From the NCBI GenBank assembly GCA_018883265.1, contig VEQK01000004.1:21464-85463 (forward strand): DNA of 64,000 bases. The letters run 5' to 3'. The notes under the pieces are model-generated. The model had not been told where the DNA came from. It searched no databases and saw nothing but the letters and a program-made list of their open reading frames with translations. Positions 50,387 to 58,498 of this stretch are shown here, piece after piece. Within the stretch, counting starts at the first letter, position 1; each line of letters opens with the position of its first letter. Made by a program: the position numbers and the translations under genes. This DNA is from Rhodocyclaceae bacterium (lineage in GTDB: Bacteria; Pseudomonadota; Gammaproteobacteria; Burkholderiales; Rhodocyclaceae).

Positions 50387-50911
50387 ATGATGCGAACGCT
50401 GACCTTGACCCCGGATGACCATCGCATTGCGCGACTGACTGCCGCCGCGATTGCCATTGCCCTAGTCGAGTCAGCGGTGCCGAGCCCATTGCCCGGCGTC
50501 AAGCCCGGTCTGGCGAATATCATTACGCTGCTGGTGCTGCTGCGCGACGATTGGCTGACGGCGGCTTGGGTAACGTTATTGCGCGTGTTGGCTGTGAGTT
50601 TGCTGGTGGGCCAGTTTTTAGCGCCCGGCTTCGTACTCTCGCTAGCCGGCGCGTTGGCATCATTGGGCATTTTGTATCTGGCGCAGCCTCTGGTTCGACG
50701 AATGCCGATGTGGTTTGGTCCGGTGACGTTGTCGGTACTCGCGGCTCTGGCGCACATGATGACACAACTGCTGATCGTGCGACTCTGGCTGGTACCAAGC
50801 CCGGGGGTTTGGGTACTGGCGCCTGTTTTTATCGGTGCTGCATTGATATTCGGAACGCTGAACGGCTTGGTCGTCGCATGGCTCAGGACTTCTGATTCCG
50901 CTCGGCAATAA
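50387..50911 (+). CDS. Gx transporter family membrane protein
   Basis: A 174-residue, multi-helix membrane protein. The hallmark is a segment reading VPSPLPGVKPGLANIITLLVLL near the N-terminus, the Gx motif of this family (formerly Hpre_diP_synt_I). It is followed by helices around VTLLRVLAVSLLVGQFL, LSLAGALASLGILYL and AALAHMMTQLLIVRLW. These proteins resemble the S components of ECF transporters; the substrate is not settled. I chose the ATG at 50387. An upstream TTG overlapping the previous stop is also possible. It ends in a 29-base overlap with the convergent mutY. Confidence 0.8.
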   Translation: MMRTLTLTPDDHRIARLTAAAIAIALVESAVPSPLPGVKPGLANIITLLVLLRDDWLTAAWVTLLRVLAVSLLVGQFLAPGFVLSLAGALASLGILYLAQPLVRRMPMWFGPVTLSVLAALAHMMTQLLIVRLWLVPSPGVWVLAPVFIGAALIFGTLNGLVVAWLRTSDSARQ

Positions 50912-51932
50912 GCAGTTTGCGCCACGGGGTGGGCAGCGCCAGCGCTTCGGCTTCAGCAAGCAGGTAGGCACCAAGTTCGCGCCGATGGTTCAACGCCGAT
51001 GGTGCGGTGCGTACCTCATAGCGCGCCACCTCGGCCTGTAGTTCAAAGTGCGTGAACTTGTGACGAACCTGCGTGCCGGGAAGTTCTGTGGCGTTAGCCG
51101 GTAAACGTACCGACTCCGCATCGGGCAGGCTGAGTAAGCCCCCCCAGATACCGCACGCCTGGCGACGTTCCAGCCATACATGAGCGTCGTCACGAATGAG
51201 CCAGACACGCGCGGTCCGTACAGGCAGTTTGCCTTTGGTTTTGCGATGCGGCAGTTCGCTGACGCGGTTAGTGGCCAAGGCCGCACAGAAGGATTTCATC
51301 GGGCAACTATCACAGCGGGGCTTGCTACGTGTACAGCAAGTGGCACCCAGATCCATGAGGCCCTGGGTGTAAGCGCCAACGTCTTTCTTGGGGAGCAACG
51401 TATCGGCCAGCAACCACAATGATTTATCAACAGCCGTCGTGGCGGGAATGCCGTCAATACCGAAGACTCGGCAGAAAACGCGTTTGACGTTGCCATCCAG
51501 AATGGCGGCACGTTGCTTAAAGGCAAAAACGGCAATAGCGGCGGCTGTTGACCGGCCGATGCCCGGTAGCGTTGTCAGAATTTCCGGATCTGCCGGAAAC
51601 TGGCCGCCGTATTCAGAAACAACGGTTCGGGCGCAAGCGTGCAGATTCCGGGCGCGTGCGTAGTAACCTAATCCGGCCCAGAGCGTCAGTACATCTTCCA
51701 GCGGCGCTGAGGCGAGCGCTGCGACCGTGGGGAATGAGGCCAGAAAACGGGCGTAATAAGGAATCACCGTCTGCACCTGGGTTTGTTGCAGCATGATCTC
51801 CGATAACCAGATCCGATAAGGGTCACTGGTTTGCTGCCAGGGCAGATCATGGCGGCCATGTTTTTTCTGCCAGCGGACCAGTGCAGCAGGAAATTTCTTG
51901 TGAGCTTCGGTCTGGGTTATTCCGGAGGGCAT
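50883..51932 (-). CDS. mutY: A/G-specific adenine DNA glycosylase MutY
   Basis: A 349-residue base-excision enzyme that removes A opposite 8-oxoG. It shows DLPWQQTSDPYRIWLSEIMLQQTQV (split: PYRIWLSEIMLQQTQV) and the helix-hairpin-helix TLPGIGRSTAAAI followed by the catalytic Asp in AAILDGNVKRV. The iron-sulfur loop CTRSKPRCDSCPMKSFC and a C-terminal NUDIX-like domain recognising 8-oxoG complete it. The ATG at 51932 is chosen; longer readings run into the divergent flavin reductase promoter. It converges with the Gx-transporter gene. Confidence 0.96.
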   Translation of the reverse strand: MPSGITQTEAHKKFPAALVRWQKKHGRHDLPWQQTSDPYRIWLSEIMLQQTQVQTVIPYYARFLASFPTVAALASAPLEDVLTLWAGLGYYARARNLHACARTVVSEYGGQFPADPEILTTLPGIGRSTAAAIAVFAFKQRAAILDGNVKRVFCRVFGIDGIPATTAVDKSLWLLADTLLPKKDVGAYTQGLMDLGATCCTRSKPRCDSCPMKSFCAALATNRVSELPHRKTKGKLPVRTARVWLIRDDAHVWLERRQACGIWGGLLSLPDAESVRLPANATELPGTQVRHKFTHFELQAEVARYEVRTAPSALNHRRELGAYLLAEAEALALPTPWRKLLIAERNQKS

Positions 51933-52027
51933 GGTATGGCGAAGAGCAGAATGTATGACTGCGAACGGTATAATCAGCGCCCATCCTATCTTATGCATGC
52001 AAGTCACGCATCCGGAGTGCATCGCGC

Positions 52028-52555
52028 ATGACCGAAAATCCTGAACCGTTTCCATTCGAGCAGGCAGACCCGACCGGGGATGCCGAGCGCGATTTGCGGA
52101 CGGCGCTCGGACGTTTTCCCACGGGTGTTGCAGTGGTCACGGCCCTGGATGCGGATGGCTTGGCGATCGGCCTGACGGTGAGCTCGTTCAATACGGTCTC
52201 ACTGGCGCCGCCACTGGTCGTATGGAGCCTGCAGCTCACATCGCGGCATCTGGACAGTTTCGATACCACAGCAACCTATGCCATCAACATTCTTTCCGCG
52301 ACGCAGGAAGAAGTTTCGAATCTATTTGCATCATCGCTGGATCGCCCCTTCGATCAGGTAGGCTGGGCGCCGGGTCTGAGTGGTGTGCCTCTTCTGGAGG
52401 GTTGTTGCGCCTGGTTCGAGGTCGATAATCACCAGCAGCTCGATGGTGGTGATCATCGTCTCTATCTCGGTAAGGTTCGGCGTTTTGCTGCAGATCCATC
52501 ACCGGTCCCGCTGGTCTTCCACGACGGGGACTATCGGGTTTTGCGGGATCGCTGA
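52028..52555 (+). CDS. Flavin reductase family protein
   Basis: A 175-residue FMN-binding reductase-like protein. It has the family motifs LRTALGRFPTGVAVVTALD, GLTVSSFNTVSLAPPLVVW and FAINIL-type YAINILSATQEEVSNLFAS, and a conserved HRLYLGKVRRF near the end. Such proteins reduce flavin with NAD(P)H or form the reductase part of two-component monooxygenases. It is two bases upstream of the photolyase gene, so both are translationally coupled. No monooxygenase partner is next to it. Confidence 0.88.
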   Translation: MTENPEPFPFEQADPTGDAERDLRTALGRFPTGVAVVTALDADGLAIGLTVSSFNTVSLAPPLVVWSLQLTSRHLDSFDTTATYAINILSATQEEVSNLFASSLDRPFDQVGWAPGLSGVPLLEGCCAWFEVDNHQQLDGGDHRLYLGKVRRFAADPSPVPLVFHDGDYRVLRDR

Positions 52556-52557
52556 AT

Positions 52558-54126
52558 GTGACGATGCGCCGGAAGCCACGGTTGTTTCTGGTGTTGGGGG
52601 ATCAATTACACCCGGATCCACACCCTTTGCTGGCAGAGGTCCAGCAGGATGACCATGTCCTGATGGTCGAGGCTGCCGAAGAGGCTACGCATGTCTGGAG
52701 TCATAAAGCCAGAATCGTTCTGTTCTTGTCGGCGATGCGTCACTTTGCCGAGCGCTGGAACTCACGCTGCCAGCTAAGTTATTTCCAGATTGGCGCCCAT
52801 CCGTTCAGTAGCATTCCTGACGCAATAGCCCATGTCATTGGCCAGCACCCGGATATTGAGACCATCCGTTTTATTGAACCGGGCGACGCGCGCCTGTTGA
52901 ATGCACTCCTGGCTGCGGGTAATCGCCTCAAGCGCCCTATGGATGTGATACCGGACCCCCACTTTCTCTGTAGCCTGGAGGCGTTCGAGACCTGGGCGAC
53001 ACAGGGTAAGCATCGGTCGGATGTAACACATAACCTGAGAATGGAATTTTTCTACCGCTGGATGCGACGCCGCACGGGTGTCTTGATGCAGGACGATCAG
53101 CCGGTAGGCGGCCAGTGGAACTTTGATGCGGAAAACCGGTCAGGATTCGGTGCGGGCGGTCCGCCAACGGTGCCAGAGCCGCAGCGCTTTACGCCGGATG
53201 ACATCACGCGGGCGGTGATGCAGGATGTGGAACGGTTATTTCCGGCGCACCCGGGCTCGCTCATTGACTTTGCATGGCCCGTGACCCAACAGGATGCGCG
53301 CACCGCACTCGGCGATTTTATTCGGCACCGGTTGCCGGCATTCGGGCAGTGGCAGGATGCAATGTGGCGAGACGAGCCATTTCTCTGGCACTCGCTGATT
53401 TCTGCGGCGATGAATCTCAAGCTGCTTGATCCGCGTGACGTGATTGCGGCCGCCGAGGCCGCACTGCTGGCCGGGACTGCGCCCCTGGCTGCAGTCGAAG
53501 GATTTATCCGGCAGATTCTGGGCTGGCGGGAGTTTGTGCGCGGTGTTTACTGGCGGCATGCCGCAGCATGGCCATCCACCAATGCACTGAACGCAACGCG
53601 TTCACTACCGGCCTGGTACTGGACGGGCCAGACGCATGCCGCCTGCTTGAGCGCCGCCATTTCGCAGACGTTGCAGCATGGCTATGCACACCATATCCAG
53701 CGACTCATGGTGACGGGGAACTTCGCATTACTGGCCGGTTTGGCGCCGCGCGAGGTCGCCGACTGGTATCTGGCGGTTTACGTTGATGCCGTAGCCTGGG
53801 TTGAAGAGCCCAATACGCTTGGCATGGCGCTGTTTGCGCTGGGTGGTCGCATGACCAGCAAGCCCTATATTGCCTCAGGGGCGTATATCAAGCGCATGAG
53901 CAACTATTGTAAAAGCTGTGCCTATCGTCCGGAGGTTCGAACCGGCCCGAAAGCCTGCCCCTTTACTACCCTGTACTGGGATTTTCTGATGCGGCACGAG
54001 GCCCGGTTTCGGAGCAATCCGCGGATGGCAATGGCTTATAAAAATCTCGATCGAATGGATGCGGAGGAGCGCATGGCCATTCGTGAGTGGGCCATTGTGC
54101 GCATGGATCAAATCGAGTCGCTTTAG
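52558..54126 (+). CDS. Iron-sulfur photolyase/cryptochrome (FeS-BCP, DPRP type)
   Basis: A 522-residue photolyase-related protein. The N-terminal lumazine/antenna domain begins LFLVLGDQLHPDPHPL, and MEFFYRWMRRRTGVLM and GGQWNFDAENR are typical of the bacterial (6-4) group. The C-terminal FAD domain contains RQILGWREFVRGVYW. Four cysteines near the end (CKSCAYRPEVRTGPKACPF and one upstream) fit the family's 4Fe-4S cluster. Bacterial members repair (6-4) photoproducts. The start is GTG 52558 or ATG 52564. It may depend on the upstream flavin reductase, but this is inference. Confidence 0.9.
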   Translation: MTMRRKPRLFLVLGDQLHPDPHPLLAEVQQDDHVLMVEAAEEATHVWSHKARIVLFLSAMRHFAERWNSRCQLSYFQIGAHPFSSIPDAIAHVIGQHPDIETIRFIEPGDARLLNALLAAGNRLKRPMDVIPDPHFLCSLEAFETWATQGKHRSDVTHNLRMEFFYRWMRRRTGVLMQDDQPVGGQWNFDAENRSGFGAGGPPTVPEPQRFTPDDITRAVMQDVERLFPAHPGSLIDFAWPVTQQDARTALGDFIRHRLPAFGQWQDAMWRDEPFLWHSLISAAMNLKLLDPRDVIAAAEAALLAGTAPLAAVEGFIRQILGWREFVRGVYWRHAAAWPSTNALNATRSLPAWYWTGQTHAACLSAAISQTLQHGYAHHIQRLMVTGNFALLAGLAPREVADWYLAVYVDAVAWVEEPNTLGMALFALGGRMTSKPYIASGAYIKRMSNYCKSCAYRPEVRTGPKACPFTTLYWDFLMRHEARFRSNPRMAMAYKNLDRMDAEERMAIREWAIVRMDQIESL

Positions 54127-54716
54127 TTGGTCTGTGGTGCGGGCACGTTCTCGCGGTTGCTGACATCAATCATGGGGGTAATATCGAACCCCTGGGCTGC
54201 CGCAGATTGCTTGAGACGGGTAACGATGGCAGCGTCCAGCTGCGGCGTTCTGGACAGAATCCACAAATAGCCCCGGCTAGGTGCCCCAATCATGACCCAG
54301 CGATAGTCGGGATCTAGATCCATGATCCAGTAGTCGCCCCAGACCACCGGCAGCCATGCTAACCAGTCGGGCGCAAAGCGGACGCGCAATTGCCCCGGGT
54401 ATTTGGCATCGGGAACCTCGGCAATGCCCCGGGCGGTGATTTGGCCATCTTCCGTGCGACAGCTATTAACAACATCGATGCGTGCATCATTTCTAACAGT
54501 GTAATTGGCTGTGATGTTATCCATACATTTACGTTCGAACCACATGGGCAGGCGTGATATTTCGAACCAGCGGCCGCTATAGCGTTCAAGATCGACGGAT
54601 TGAACCGTGGGGAGAGGTTTGCCCGGTTCGGCGAACGAGAGCGCCGATGCGCCCATGAACAAAGCCAGGATAAACGCGAGTAAAGTCTTCTTGCAGCGTT
54701 GCGGACTGTGGCCCAT
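54123..54716 (-). CDS. Lipocalin family protein (Blc-like)
   Basis: A 197-residue exported lipocalin. After an N-terminal signal/anchor (KKTLLAFILALFMGASALSFA) comes the lipocalin G-x-W signature LERYSGRWFEISRLPMWFE. It continues with TANYTVRNDARIDVVNSC and YWIMDLDPDYRWVMIGAPSRGYLWILSRTP, split as YWIMDLDPDYRW and GYLWILSRTP. It resembles E. coli Blc but lacks a clear lipobox, so it is probably periplasmic rather than lipid-anchored. The ATG at 54716 precedes the signal peptide. It converges with the photolyase gene, overlapping by four bases. Confidence 0.88.
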   Translation of the reverse strand: MGHSPQRCKKTLLAFILALFMGASALSFAEPGKPLPTVQSVDLERYSGRWFEISRLPMWFERKCMDNITANYTVRNDARIDVVNSCRTEDGQITARGIAEVPDAKYPGQLRVRFAPDWLAWLPVVWGDYWIMDLDPDYRWVMIGAPSRGYLWILSRTPQLDAAIVTRLKQSAAAQGFDITPMIDVSNRENVPAPQTN

Positions 54717-54748
54717 TTTTAATACCCCTAAGAAAAATCCGGTTAACT

Positions 54749-54769
54749 TAAGCTTGCGGTAATAAGCTT
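54749..54769. repeat. Short direct repeat in the lipocalin-cytochrome intergenic region
   Basis: TAAGCTT occurs at 54749-54755 and 54763-54769, 14 bases apart, in the 88-base gap between the divergent lipocalin and cytochrome genes. OmpR-type regulators, such as the one encoded at 56463, bind direct repeats, so this is a possible operator for the cytochrome operon. The spacing is not a clean helical turn, so the evidence is weak. Confidence 0.25.
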
Positions 54770-54804
54770 TTGGCAAAATTCGGAAAACCAAACAGGAGTT
54801 GATT

Positions 54805-55230
54805 ATGCATCGACCTCACTTTTTCCGCCTGTGTTATTTCGTGACTACAGTGCTGCTATTAGGACTCTCGGGCACTGTCCGAGCAGAGTCGCCACAAACT
54901 TTCCTTGACGAATACCGCCAGGCTGCGAAAGCCCAGAGCCCGGGCTTCAAAGGCTTCGCGGCAACCACCGGGGAAAGCTTCTACAAAAACAAACACGGTG
55001 GAGACTGGAGCTGTGCAAGCTGTCATACCGATAATCCGGCCGCAACGGGAAAGCATGCCGTGACTGGCAAAGTGATTCAACCGATTTCTCCCAATGCGAA
55101 TCCTGAGCGTTTTAGCGACGCGGCCAAAGTCAACAAGTGGTTCAAGCGTAACTGTAACGATGTCCTCAAGCGGGAATGTACGGCCGAAGAGAAAGGCAAC
55201 GTGCTGACTTATCTGATGGCGGTGAAATGA
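54805..55230 (+). CDS. SHP-like monoheme cytochrome c (DUF1924)
   Basis: A 141-residue periplasmic cytochrome. A signal peptide ends near residue 28 (TVRAES). One heme-binding CASCH is at 70-74, preceded by GGDWSCASCHTDNPAATGKH. A C-terminal KWFKRNCNDVLKRECTAEEKG carries the Asn and two Cys expected in sphaeroides heme protein (SHP), whose sixth heme ligand is an Asn and which has a disulfide nearby. SHP binds small ligands such as O2 and NO. The ATG at 54805 has GGAG before it. It heads an operon with a diheme cytochrome and a cytochrome b. Confidence 0.85.
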   Translation: MHRPHFFRLCYFVTTVLLLGLSGTVRAESPQTFLDEYRQAAKAQSPGFKGFAATTGESFYKNKHGGDWSCASCHTDNPAATGKHAVTGKVIQPISPNANPERFSDAAKVNKWFKRNCNDVLKRECTAEEKGNVLTYLMAVK

Positions 55231-55736
55231 TGAAAGAGAAAATGGGGATGGTTAAGGTTCTGGACATGCAACGTTCATCCAGGCGACTTGGGTGGCTGAT
55301 GATGTTGGCCGGTCTTCCGTTGGCAACGATGGCGCATGGTGGTAGTCATCAATATGGTCCTTATCCCGCCAGCTATGCTGAGGAGTGCGGTAGCTGTCAT
55401 GTACCCTACCCGCCACAACGAATGACTGCCGCCGGTTGGGAAACGCAGATGCGCACCCTCAAGCAACACTACGGTACCGATGCGAGTGTTGAGGCCGCTG
55501 CAAACCAGGCGATCACTGCGTACCTGTTGGCCAACGCATCGCCCAAAGATAAAAGTGCACCTGCCGATCCGACAGCGCGAATGACCAAGACGCGATGGTT
55601 TGTCAAAGAACATGGTGCTACGCCACCTAAAGGCCTAAGTTTCAGTAATTGCACGGGTTGTCATACCCAAGCTGAGAAAGGCGATTTTGATGAGCGCACC
55701 TTAAAAACCCCTACCGGCTGGCGTCATGGTGATTGA
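55227..55736 (+). CDS. Diheme cytochrome c (DHC type)
   Basis: A 169-residue periplasmic cytochrome with two heme-binding motifs, ECGSCH (Cys54-His58) and CTGCH (142-146). The N-terminal signal reads LMMLAGLPLATMAHGGS. The YGPYPASYAEECGSCHVPYPP and W-xx-QM segments are typical of the DHC family that hands electrons to SHP. The ATG at 55227 overlaps the SHP gene stop by 4 bases. Its 3' end overlaps the cytochrome b gene by 11 bases, so all three are co-expressed. Confidence 0.85.
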   Translation: MMKEKMGMVKVLDMQRSSRRLGWLMMLAGLPLATMAHGGSHQYGPYPASYAEECGSCHVPYPPQRMTAAGWETQMRTLKQHYGTDASVEAAANQAITAYLLANASPKDKSAPADPTARMTKTRWFVKEHGATPPKGLSFSNCTGCHTQAEKGDFDERTLKTPTGWRHGD

Positions 55737-56409
55737 TTCTATGGGTATGCCACAGGCTGACGATACTAACGAGACGCCAGCGCGTAGACGCATTCTGGTC
55801 TGGGATATTCCCACCCGGTTGTTTCACTGGTCACTCGTGCTCTGTTTCACGGTTGCCTATTTGACGAGTGAGTCAGAGCGCTGGCAGTTATGGCATGTGA
55901 CGGCGGGCTACCTTTTTGGGGCACTGTTGCTTTTTCGCCTGATTTGGGGGGTGGTGGGTACCCGCTATGCGCGTTTTTCTAACTTCCTCCACGGGCCGAA
56001 AACCGTGTTGGCTTATTTGGCCAGCCTTTTAAGCCGGCATCCTAAGCATTATGTGGGCCATAACCCTGCCGGCGCCTGGGCGATTCTGGCGATGCTGGGT
56101 TTGGGAATCTTCACCGTTATCACTGGCTGGGCAAGCTTTAGTGATTACGGCGACTGGTTCGGTGAATTGCATGAAGGCATTGTGAATCTGTTGTTGCTCA
56201 TTATTGGCATTCACGTTATTGGTGTGTTGGTTTCCAGCCTGTTGCACCACGAGAACCTGGTGCGATCAATGGTTAACGGCTATAAACTCGGCAATGCCGC
56301 CGATAGCATCCAGTATGCCCAGTGGATTATCGGCGCGCTGGTGGCTCTGGGTCTCGGCATATTTCTCTGGGCATTGCTGACCAGTCGCTTGCCGATGCTG
56401 CTGCCTTAG
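55726..56409 (+). CDS. Cytochrome b561-type membrane electron carrier
   Basis: A 227-residue cytochrome b with four to five membrane helices and histidines at heme-ligand positions. WDIPTRLFHWSLVLCFTVAYL begins the protein. HVTAGYLFGALLLFRLIWGVVGTRYARF follows, with HEGIVNLLLLIIGIHVIGVLVSSLLHHENLVRSM near the C-terminus, in split form FHW, LWHVTAGYLFG, LHEGI and GIHVIG. It probably carries electrons from the quinone pool to DHC and then SHP. It is the last gene of the cytochrome operon, and the response regulator gene starts 53 bases later. Confidence 0.88.
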   Translation: MVIDSMGMPQADDTNETPARRRILVWDIPTRLFHWSLVLCFTVAYLTSESERWQLWHVTAGYLFGALLLFRLIWGVVGTRYARFSNFLHGPKTVLAYLASLLSRHPKHYVGHNPAGAWAILAMLGLGIFTVITGWASFSDYGDWFGELHEGIVNLLLLIIGIHVIGVLVSSLLHHENLVRSMVNGYKLGNAADSIQYAQWIIGALVALGLGIFLWALLTSRLPMLLP

Positions 56410-56462
56410 TGACCCGCTTGGGGCATACTGGTAGCTACGTGAGGCGTCGCTAGGGAGGTGGT

Positions 56463-57119
56463 GTGCGTATTCTGATTGTGGAAGATGATCCCATGCTGGG
56501 AGAAGGGCTGCAGACCGGTTTGCGTCAGGCAGGTTTTCAACCCGAATGGGTGAAAGACGGCGAAGCGGCCTGGCAGATTCTGCGTCACGAGCCTTTCAGC
56601 GCCGTCGTCCTGGATCTTGGCCTGCCCAAAATGGATGGACTTGAGGTGCTGAAGCGACTTCGGGCGGAGGGTCAGAAACTACCCGTGCTCGTCCTGACGG
56701 CTCGGGATACCGCGGATGATGTGATTTCCGGCCTCGATTCGGGCGCCGATGACTATATGATCAAACCCTGCGATCTGGGTGAACTTGCAGCACGGTTGCG
56801 GGCGCTCGTCAGGCGCGCTGCCGGCGCTGCCGCACCCATTATGCAGATAGGCATGTTGTCGCTCGATCCGGCCTCACGTGAAGTGCGTTATGACGGTCGC
56901 GAGGTGGAGCTCTCTCCGCGTGAGTTCGATCTACTGCATGAATTGATGTTGAATGCGGGTAAGGTACTGACCCGAGCGCAACTCGAATCAAAAATCTACC
57001 CCTGGGGTGAAGAGGTAGAGTCCAATGCGCTGGAGGTGCATGTGCACCACCTGCGCCGTAAAACCAGTAGCGACATTATCAAGACCGTACGCGGCGTCGG
57101 TTATCTGATTCCTCGATGA
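56463..57119 (+). CDS. OmpR-family response regulator (QseB/PmrA-like)
   Basis: A 218-residue regulator. The receiver domain has the phospho-acceptor at Asp51 in AVVLDLGLPKMDG and Lys in DYMIKPCDLGEL. A winged-helix DNA-binding domain follows (ELSPREFDLLHELMLNAGKVLTRAQLE and VESNALEVHVHHLRRK). The start is GTG at 56463. It overlaps its kinase by four bases. Position after the SHP/DHC/cytochrome b genes suggests it controls them. Confidence 0.92.
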   Translation: MRILIVEDDPMLGEGLQTGLRQAGFQPEWVKDGEAAWQILRHEPFSAVVLDLGLPKMDGLEVLKRLRAEGQKLPVLVLTARDTADDVISGLDSGADDYMIKPCDLGELAARLRALVRRAAGAAAPIMQIGMLSLDPASREVRYDGREVELSPREFDLLHELMLNAGKVLTRAQLESKIYPWGEEVESNALEVHVHHLRRKTSSDIIKTVRGVGYLIPR

Positions 57120-58498
57120 TCGGTCGGTTTCGGCGTCCCAGTGCTTCAGGCAGCATGCAATTGCAGCTGCTGGCATGGACGCTGACGTTCGTTGGCGCCG
57201 TATGGCTGGTCCTGAGCGTGGTAGCCTGGCGCGAAGCCGAGTCCGAGGCCGAAGAATTATTTGACGCACACCTTGCACAGACAGCGGCGTTGTTAGTTGT
57301 CCTGAGTAGCGAAGAATCCGGAGATCTGCCGGAAGAACTGCCATCGCATCGTTACGCCCGCAAGGTGGCGTTTCAGATCTGGTCAGACAAGGGCAAATTG
57401 CTGGCGCGATCTACCACGGCGCCGCGTGAACAATTGACCGATCAAAGTAAAGGATTCTCGGATCGTAAAATCGATGGCCGACACTGGCGCATCTACAGCA
57501 AGCGTGATGAACGCCATCATCACCGGATCCTGGTTGCCGAAACCTACGAAGCGCGAAACGCTGTTGGTAAAGAACTTGCCAAACATTTGCTGACACCACT
57601 GATATTCGCGCTCCCAACATTGGCTCTGGGGCTTGTTCTGCTGATGCGCTCGCGCTTCCGGCCTCTGCAGCGTCTTGCCAGCTCAATCGGCCAACGTTCA
57701 CCGGATCGCCTGGATCCTATTACGCTCGAAGCGGTGCCACGCGAAGTGCAACCGATTATCGAGCAGATCAACCGTCTCCTGCAGCGGGTAGCGGATTCGA
57801 TTGAGCAGGAGCGCCGTTTTACGGCGGATGCCGCGCACGAGATCAGAACCCCTCTGGCGGTTATACGAACTTATGCACAGGTGGCCGAAGCGGCCAAAGA
57901 ACCAGAAGAGCGCGTCCGAGCACTGGCATCGGTCGTGCAGGCGACTGATCGGGCGACCCACCTGCTGGGTCAGTTGCTGACGATGGCGCGGTTGGATAAT
58001 GATGCGCTGAGTAATCATTTCGTCCAATGTGATTTACGCAAAATTGCCATTGATGTGATCGCCGAGATTACGCCGCAGGCACTGGAAAAAAAGGTGGAGT
58101 GCATGCTGGACGAAGGCAACCCATCGTGGGTTCGCGGAGAGCCTGCGCTGCTGGCGGTGCTGCTACGCAATCTGATCGATAATGCCATTCGCTATTCGCC
58201 ATGCGGCACTTTTGTTGCCGTGACGATTAAACGTGTAGACCGGCGGATCAGGCTTACGGTCAGTGATCAGGGCCCGGGTATCCCCCCCGCAGAACGCGAA
58301 AGGGTCTTATCCCGTTTTACTCGACTGGCCGGAAACGCAGCGCCGGGCTCTGGCCTGGGGCTCTCGATTGCACTGCGTATTACACAGATTCACGGCGCCA
58401 CCCTGGCGCTGCTGGATGGCCCCGGGGAGTATGGCTTAAGCGTATGCGTTGAATTTCCCGAGGTAATTGCACCGGCGCAGGTGCATCAGGGCGCATAG
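57116..58498 (+). CDS. Sensor histidine kinase (QseC-like), partner of the upstream regulator
   Basis: A 460-residue kinase. Two membrane helices (LLAWTLTFVGAVWLVLSVVAW and PLIFALPTLALGLVLLM) flank a periplasmic domain of about 130 residues. A HAMP-like linker, HisKA with His241 in ADAAHEIRTPLAV, and HATPase motifs NLIDNAIRYSPCG, DQGPGIPP and GSGLGLSIAL are present. It overlaps the regulator gene. Its 3' end overlaps the convergent MASE1-like gene by 13 bases. Confidence 0.92.
   Translation: MIGRFRRPSASGSMQLQLLAWTLTFVGAVWLVLSVVAWREAESEAEELFDAHLAQTAALLVVLSSEESGDLPEELPSHRYARKVAFQIWSDKGKLLARSTTAPREQLTDQSKGFSDRKIDGRHWRIYSKRDERHHHRILVAETYEARNAVGKELAKHLLTPLIFALPTLALGLVLLMRSRFRPLQRLASSIGQRSPDRLDPITLEAVPREVQPIIEQINRLLQRVADSIEQERRFTADAAHEIRTPLAVIRTYAQVAEAAKEPEERVRALASVVQATDRATHLLGQLLTMARLDNDALSNHFVQCDLRKIAIDVIAEITPQALEKKVECMLDEGNPSWVRGEPALLAVLLRNLIDNAIRYSPCGTFVAVTIKRVDRRIRLTVSDQGPGIPPAERERVLSRFTRLAGNAAPGSGLGLSIALRITQIHGATLALLDGPGEYGLSVCVEFPEVIAPAQVHQGA

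Noticed and set aside
55387..55396. GCGGTAGCTG in the diheme cytochrome gene as an ops element for the RfaH-like factor
   Set aside because: It lacks the full ops consensus and is coding sequence around the CGSCH heme motif, not a leader.
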